Shown: one piece after another, positions 60,588-64,000 of the stretch | Numbering within the stretch: the first letter of the stretch is position 1 | How the letters are laid out: every line of letters starts with the position of its first letter | Assembly (NCBI GenBank): GCA_964549445.1 | Contig: CAZJVS010000010.1 | Span: forward strand, 61,204 to 125,203 | Source of the DNA: SpSt-539 sp964549445 | GTDB taxonomy: Bacteria; Planctomycetota; Phycisphaerae; UBA1845; UTPLA1 | DNA: 64,000 nt | Direction: 5' to 3' | The notes under the pieces: generated by a model | Databases searched by the model: none | Told to the model about the DNA's origin: nothing | Seen by the model: the letters and a program-made list of their open reading frames with translations, nothing else | Position numbers and translations under genes: made by a program

Positions 60588-62528
60588 TTACGGCGCGGCG
60601 GGAAGAGTCGTGGCCGGATCGCGGAGGGCCGCGAGCATCTGGGAGGCCTCGACGTCGTCGGGATTGAATTGGACGGCTCGTTGGGCAAATTCGATCGCAT
60701 CGTTTCGCCGGCCAAGCAGGGCGTAGAGACTGGCGATCGACTTGAGGATGACGGGCTCGCCGGGGCGCAGGCGCGACGCGATCAAGTATTGCTCGAGGGC
60801 GCCCGCGTGGTCGCCGCGGGTTGCATAGAGTTTGCCCAGCATGGCTCGCGGCTCAGCGTCGTCGGGGTCGATGCGTATGACTTCGCGGAGCTGCTGCACG
60901 GCTTCATCGGGCTTGTTGAACTCGAGCAGCAGATCGGCCAAGCTCATTCGCGCGAGGACATAGTCGGGGGCGCGCTCGATGGCGCTGCGGTAGCTTGCGA
61001 ATGCTCTCGTGAAGTCGCCGAAACGCACACTGGCCTGGCCGAGATTGACGTAGGCCTCGGCGACGTTTGGGTCCGTGGTGCGCACGGCCTGCTCGCACAG
61101 TTCGAGGGCGCGCTGGAAGTTGCGGTGCTGCATCTCGACCGTGGCGAGGTTGCTGAGTGCCAGCGCGAACTGGGGGTTCAGTCGATGGGCCTCCTCGAAG
61201 TGTGGCTGGGCTTCGTCGATTTTGCCTTGATCGAGCAGGAGCTTGCCCAAATTGTTGTGGGCCATCCAGGACTCCGGGTTCTTGCCGAGCGTGTCGGCCC
61301 AAAGCGTCTGCTCGTCGTGATAGGCGCGGGCCTGCCGAATCGTCAGGACGACGGAGAGAAGAGTAATCGATGCCGCGAAGAGTCGGCCCAGAGGCGGATT
61401 ACTGGAGAGGTAGTGCCACGCAAGACCGACCAGGGCGGCGATCGGGACGGCCGCGGCGAGATACTGAAAATGGTCGGCGACCCATGAATAGCGAAATGGA
61501 TAGACGTCGATGAAGCCCAGCGCTGGCACGAGCATGATGACGTAGAGCAGCATGGCCGCGAGGGGTGCCTTGCCGATGCGGCGGCGTGCGAGCCACAGGG
61601 TGATGATCACAAGCAGCAGTCCGAGCGGAGGGAAGAATTGCATCGGTTTCTGCGATGAGATCGTCCATTTCTCGTAGCTGAACGTCAGGCCGAACGGCAG
61701 CAGGATTTTACCAAAGTAGAACCAGACGGCTCGGCCGGCGAGCAGGATGCGCTCGAGCGGCAAGAGGCCGAGTTGCAGGTCCTTGGTGCGGACGTGGTGG
61801 TGCTCGACCCAGACGGTGACAGCGGCCATCGCAACGCCGATCGCGAACATCGGCAGGAGCGGAAGGACGTCGGCGAAGCGAAGGCGATCGCGCTTCCACC
61901 AGAGGAGAATGAGGATCACGGCCGGAAGCGAGCAGGTGACGGATTTGCTGAACAGGGCCGCGAGAAACAACAACAACGAGAGCGCGTAGCAGCCCCAGCG
62001 GCGCGGAAGCGGCGAATCCGGCAAGGCGAATCGGAGATAGGAGAGCAGGGCCGCGAAGAACAGGATGCCCGAGAGCACGTTTTTGCGCTCGGTGACCCAC
62101 GCGACGGACTCGACCTGAACCGGGTGGACGGCGAAGAGCAGCGCGGCGAGCCATGCGCCGGGTACATTCAGTCGTCGAAGGATGCTCCAGAGCAGACAGG
62201 CGGCGGCTGCATGCAGCAGGACGTTGACCGTGTGGTAGCCGGCGGGGTGTAGTCCCCAGAGCCGGTACTCGATCCAGAAGGACGAGAAGACGAGCGGGTA
62301 GTACTGCGGGTTTGCGGTGGGTTCGATCCATGTCCGGAGCAGGCCGTCGGGTGCGCGGATGACGCGGTTGTTGGTCAGGTAAAAGTCGTCGTCCCAGACG
62401 AAGCCGGAACGGATGGCCGGGATATAGACGACAAAGGTGATCGCGACAATCGCAATAATGCCGCCGAGGATGTTTCGAGTGGGGGTGGTCGTGGGAAGGG
62501 ATGAATTGGCTGGTTTTTGCATCAGCAT
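60588..62528 (-). CDS. Membrane glycosyltransferase-like protein with TPR tail (TMTC-like)
   Basis: 646 residues. About ten membrane helices follow an N-terminal catalytic-loop motif SGFVWDDDFYLTNN with paired Asp, as in PMT/TMTC enzymes. The C-terminal third (~420-640) is TPR: WMAHNNLGKLLLDQGKIDEA, ALALSNLATVEMQHRNFQRA, AEAYVNLGQASVRFGDFTRA and three more. It may transfer a sugar to exported proteins held by TPRs. ATG at 62522 is an alternative start. Confidence 0.85.
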   Translation of the reverse strand: MLMQKPANSSLPTTTPTRNILGGIIAIVAITFVVYIPAIRSGFVWDDDFYLTNNRVIRAPDGLLRTWIEPTANPQYYPLVFSSFWIEYRLWGLHPAGYHTVNVLLHAAAACLLWSILRRLNVPGAWLAALLFAVHPVQVESVAWVTERKNVLSGILFFAALLSYLRFALPDSPLPRRWGCYALSLLLFLAALFSKSVTCSLPAVILILLWWKRDRLRFADVLPLLPMFAIGVAMAAVTVWVEHHHVRTKDLQLGLLPLERILLAGRAVWFYFGKILLPFGLTFSYEKWTISSQKPMQFFPPLGLLLVIITLWLARRRIGKAPLAAMLLYVIMLVPALGFIDVYPFRYSWVADHFQYLAAAVPIAALVGLAWHYLSSNPPLGRLFAASITLLSVVLTIRQARAYHDEQTLWADTLGKNPESWMAHNNLGKLLLDQGKIDEAQPHFEEAHRLNPQFALALSNLATVEMQHRNFQRALELCEQAVRTTDPNVAEAYVNLGQASVRFGDFTRAFASYRSAIERAPDYVLARMSLADLLLEFNKPDEAVQQLREVIRIDPDDAEPRAMLGKLYATRGDHAGALEQYLIASRLRPGEPVILKSIASLYALLGRRNDAIEFAQRAVQFNPDDVEASQMLAALRDPATTLPAAP

Positions 62529-62801
62529 CCCGACCTGGGGACATCGACGAATCGGTCATTACATCGCGCGAATCGGCGGGCGTCACGCTGAATCTGTGAA
62601 AAGATTTGAGGAGCTGGATAGAGGAAGGGCCCAAAGCGTTCGCAATTAGCGTCCGGCATTTGATGCACGCAATATGCTGTAAAATATGATGTTATGGCTG
62701 AAGTGCCGGCAGCTCAGTACGCGTGTGCCAGCGTGGAGAAGTGGGTCTAGAATGGCTTCGCCGGTCGGCAAGAATCGCGTCGAACGGCGATCAAAATGCG
62801 A
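62529..62801. other. Spacer upstream of the rRNA promoter
   Basis: No gene supported. Between ~62640 and 62740 it is AT-rich compared with surroundings, with TAAAAT-like hexamers, and could hold additional promoters or a divergent one. Confidence 0.4.
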
Positions 62802-62829
62802 TTGACAGACCGTCGAGCCGCGATATACT
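62802..62829 (+). promoter_or_regulatory. rRNA promoter
   Basis: TTGACA (62802-62807), 16-base spacer, TATACT (62824-62829). The -35 is perfect, the -10 has five of six consensus bases. Predicted start ~62836, leaving a ~320-nt leader. Confidence 0.85.
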
Positions 62830-62890
62830 CGACGACCCGTCGTAGAGGTAAACCAGCGGTTACAGCCGCGGCGAACCGATACGAACGGAC

Positions 62891-62901
62891 GCTCTTTGAC
62901 A
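62891..62901 (+). promoter_or_regulatory. boxA antitermination element in the rRNA leader
   Basis: GCTCTTTGACA, similar to the E. coli rrn boxA TGCTCTTTAACA, 60 bases after the predicted start. Confidence 0.7.
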
Positions 62902-62978
62902 AGTGAACAGGGATCGCCGCAGAGATGTGAGCGCGTCGGGAGAATCTGCAAGTTTCCGACGCTTTACTCTGCAAAACC

Positions 62979-62998
62979 GGTTCGCCTTCGGGCGAATC
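62979..62998 (+). other. Leader hairpin with UUCG tetraloop
   Basis: GGTTCGCC-TTCG-GGCGAATC, eight base pairs (one G-T). No T tract follows, so it is a leader-processing or folding element and not a terminator. Confidence 0.6.
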
Positions 62999-63155
62999 GG
63001 GGGATTCTCGATTGTCCTTCGGGGCAGTCGGCTCGGATAAAACGCCGTTGCAGACGGTGATTCGAGGAGCCGTTCGGCGCAAGCCGGGCGGAAGAATCTG
63101 AAAAAACAAATCCCGCATCATCGGTGCATGCATCGGTGGTGCGTGAGCCAAGCAT

Positions 63156-64000
<845 letters not shown>

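Overview
The window reads as a chromosomal segment of a GC-rich planctomycete, probably class Phycisphaerae or a close relative. The evidence is the partial 16S rRNA gene at the right end, long secreted proteins with calcium-binding/dockerin-like repeats, heavy-metal-binding and zinc-ribbon proteins in planctomycete style, and a thin scatter of housekeeping genes not in classical operons. No prophage, transposase, integrase, CRISPR array or tRNA gene was recognised. The placement is inferred by eye, not from an alignment.

Layout. 1-5.0 kb: end of a possible RsbU-like regulator, DUF192 lipoprotein, Smr-less MutS2, RNase Y. 5.0-5.7 kb: a long leader of rny with a strong promoter and several hairpins. 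5.8-11.6 kb: DsbD/ScsB-type thiol-disulfide protein, ferritin-like protein, two secreted proteins. 11.6-15.5 kb: trehalose operon, otsA plus an OtsB-GH15 fusion. 15.7-18.3 kb: mrp, moaD, moaE, nth, with a codon-style break inside nth. 18.4-24.9 kb: STAS protein, Tag glycosylase, cysteine-desulfurase-like enzyme, GT9, GNAT, dnaA. 24.9-30.7 kb: PEP/pyruvate-binding protein, rpsU, acnA. 30.7-34.9 kb: Cys-rich secreted protein, HMA lipoprotein and outer-membrane barrel (possible metal-handling set), secreted propeller-like protein, Nudix. 35-37 kb: repeat-rich intergenic zone with a broken small membrane gene. 37-45.8 kb (mostly minus): heavy-metal-binding protein, dockerin protein, PepF-type peptidase, a CsrA homologue with an insertion, cupredoxin-like protein, PDZ protein, anti-sigma, ECF sigma. 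45.9-50.3 kb (plus): smpB, a 43-residue hydrophobic ORF, gpsA, Gfo/Idh/MocA oxidoreductase, nitrilase-fold amidohydrolase, two zinc-ribbon membrane proteins. 50.3-54 kb: glcD-glcE-glcF glycolate oxidase operon. 54-62.5 kb: secreted and membrane proteins, including a GT39-like transferase, a metzincin protease with NHL propeller, and a TPR-containing membrane transferase. 62.5-64 kb: rRNA promoter, leader with boxA, and the first ~845 nt of 16S rRNA.

Functional threads. Trehalose metabolism lies in one two-gene operon. Molybdopterin synthase is complete (MoaD+MoaE). Glycolate oxidase is complete (GlcDEF). Extracytoplasmic metal handling recurs (HMA lipoprotein, HMBD protein, cupredoxin-like protein, Cys-rich protein, DsbD-type reductant supply). 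An ECF sigma/anti-sigma pair probably senses an envelope signal. The most unusual items are the CsrA homologue with an inserted loop, the rny leader behind an rRNA-like promoter, the Cys-rich/HMA/barrel set, and the OtsB-GH15 fusion.
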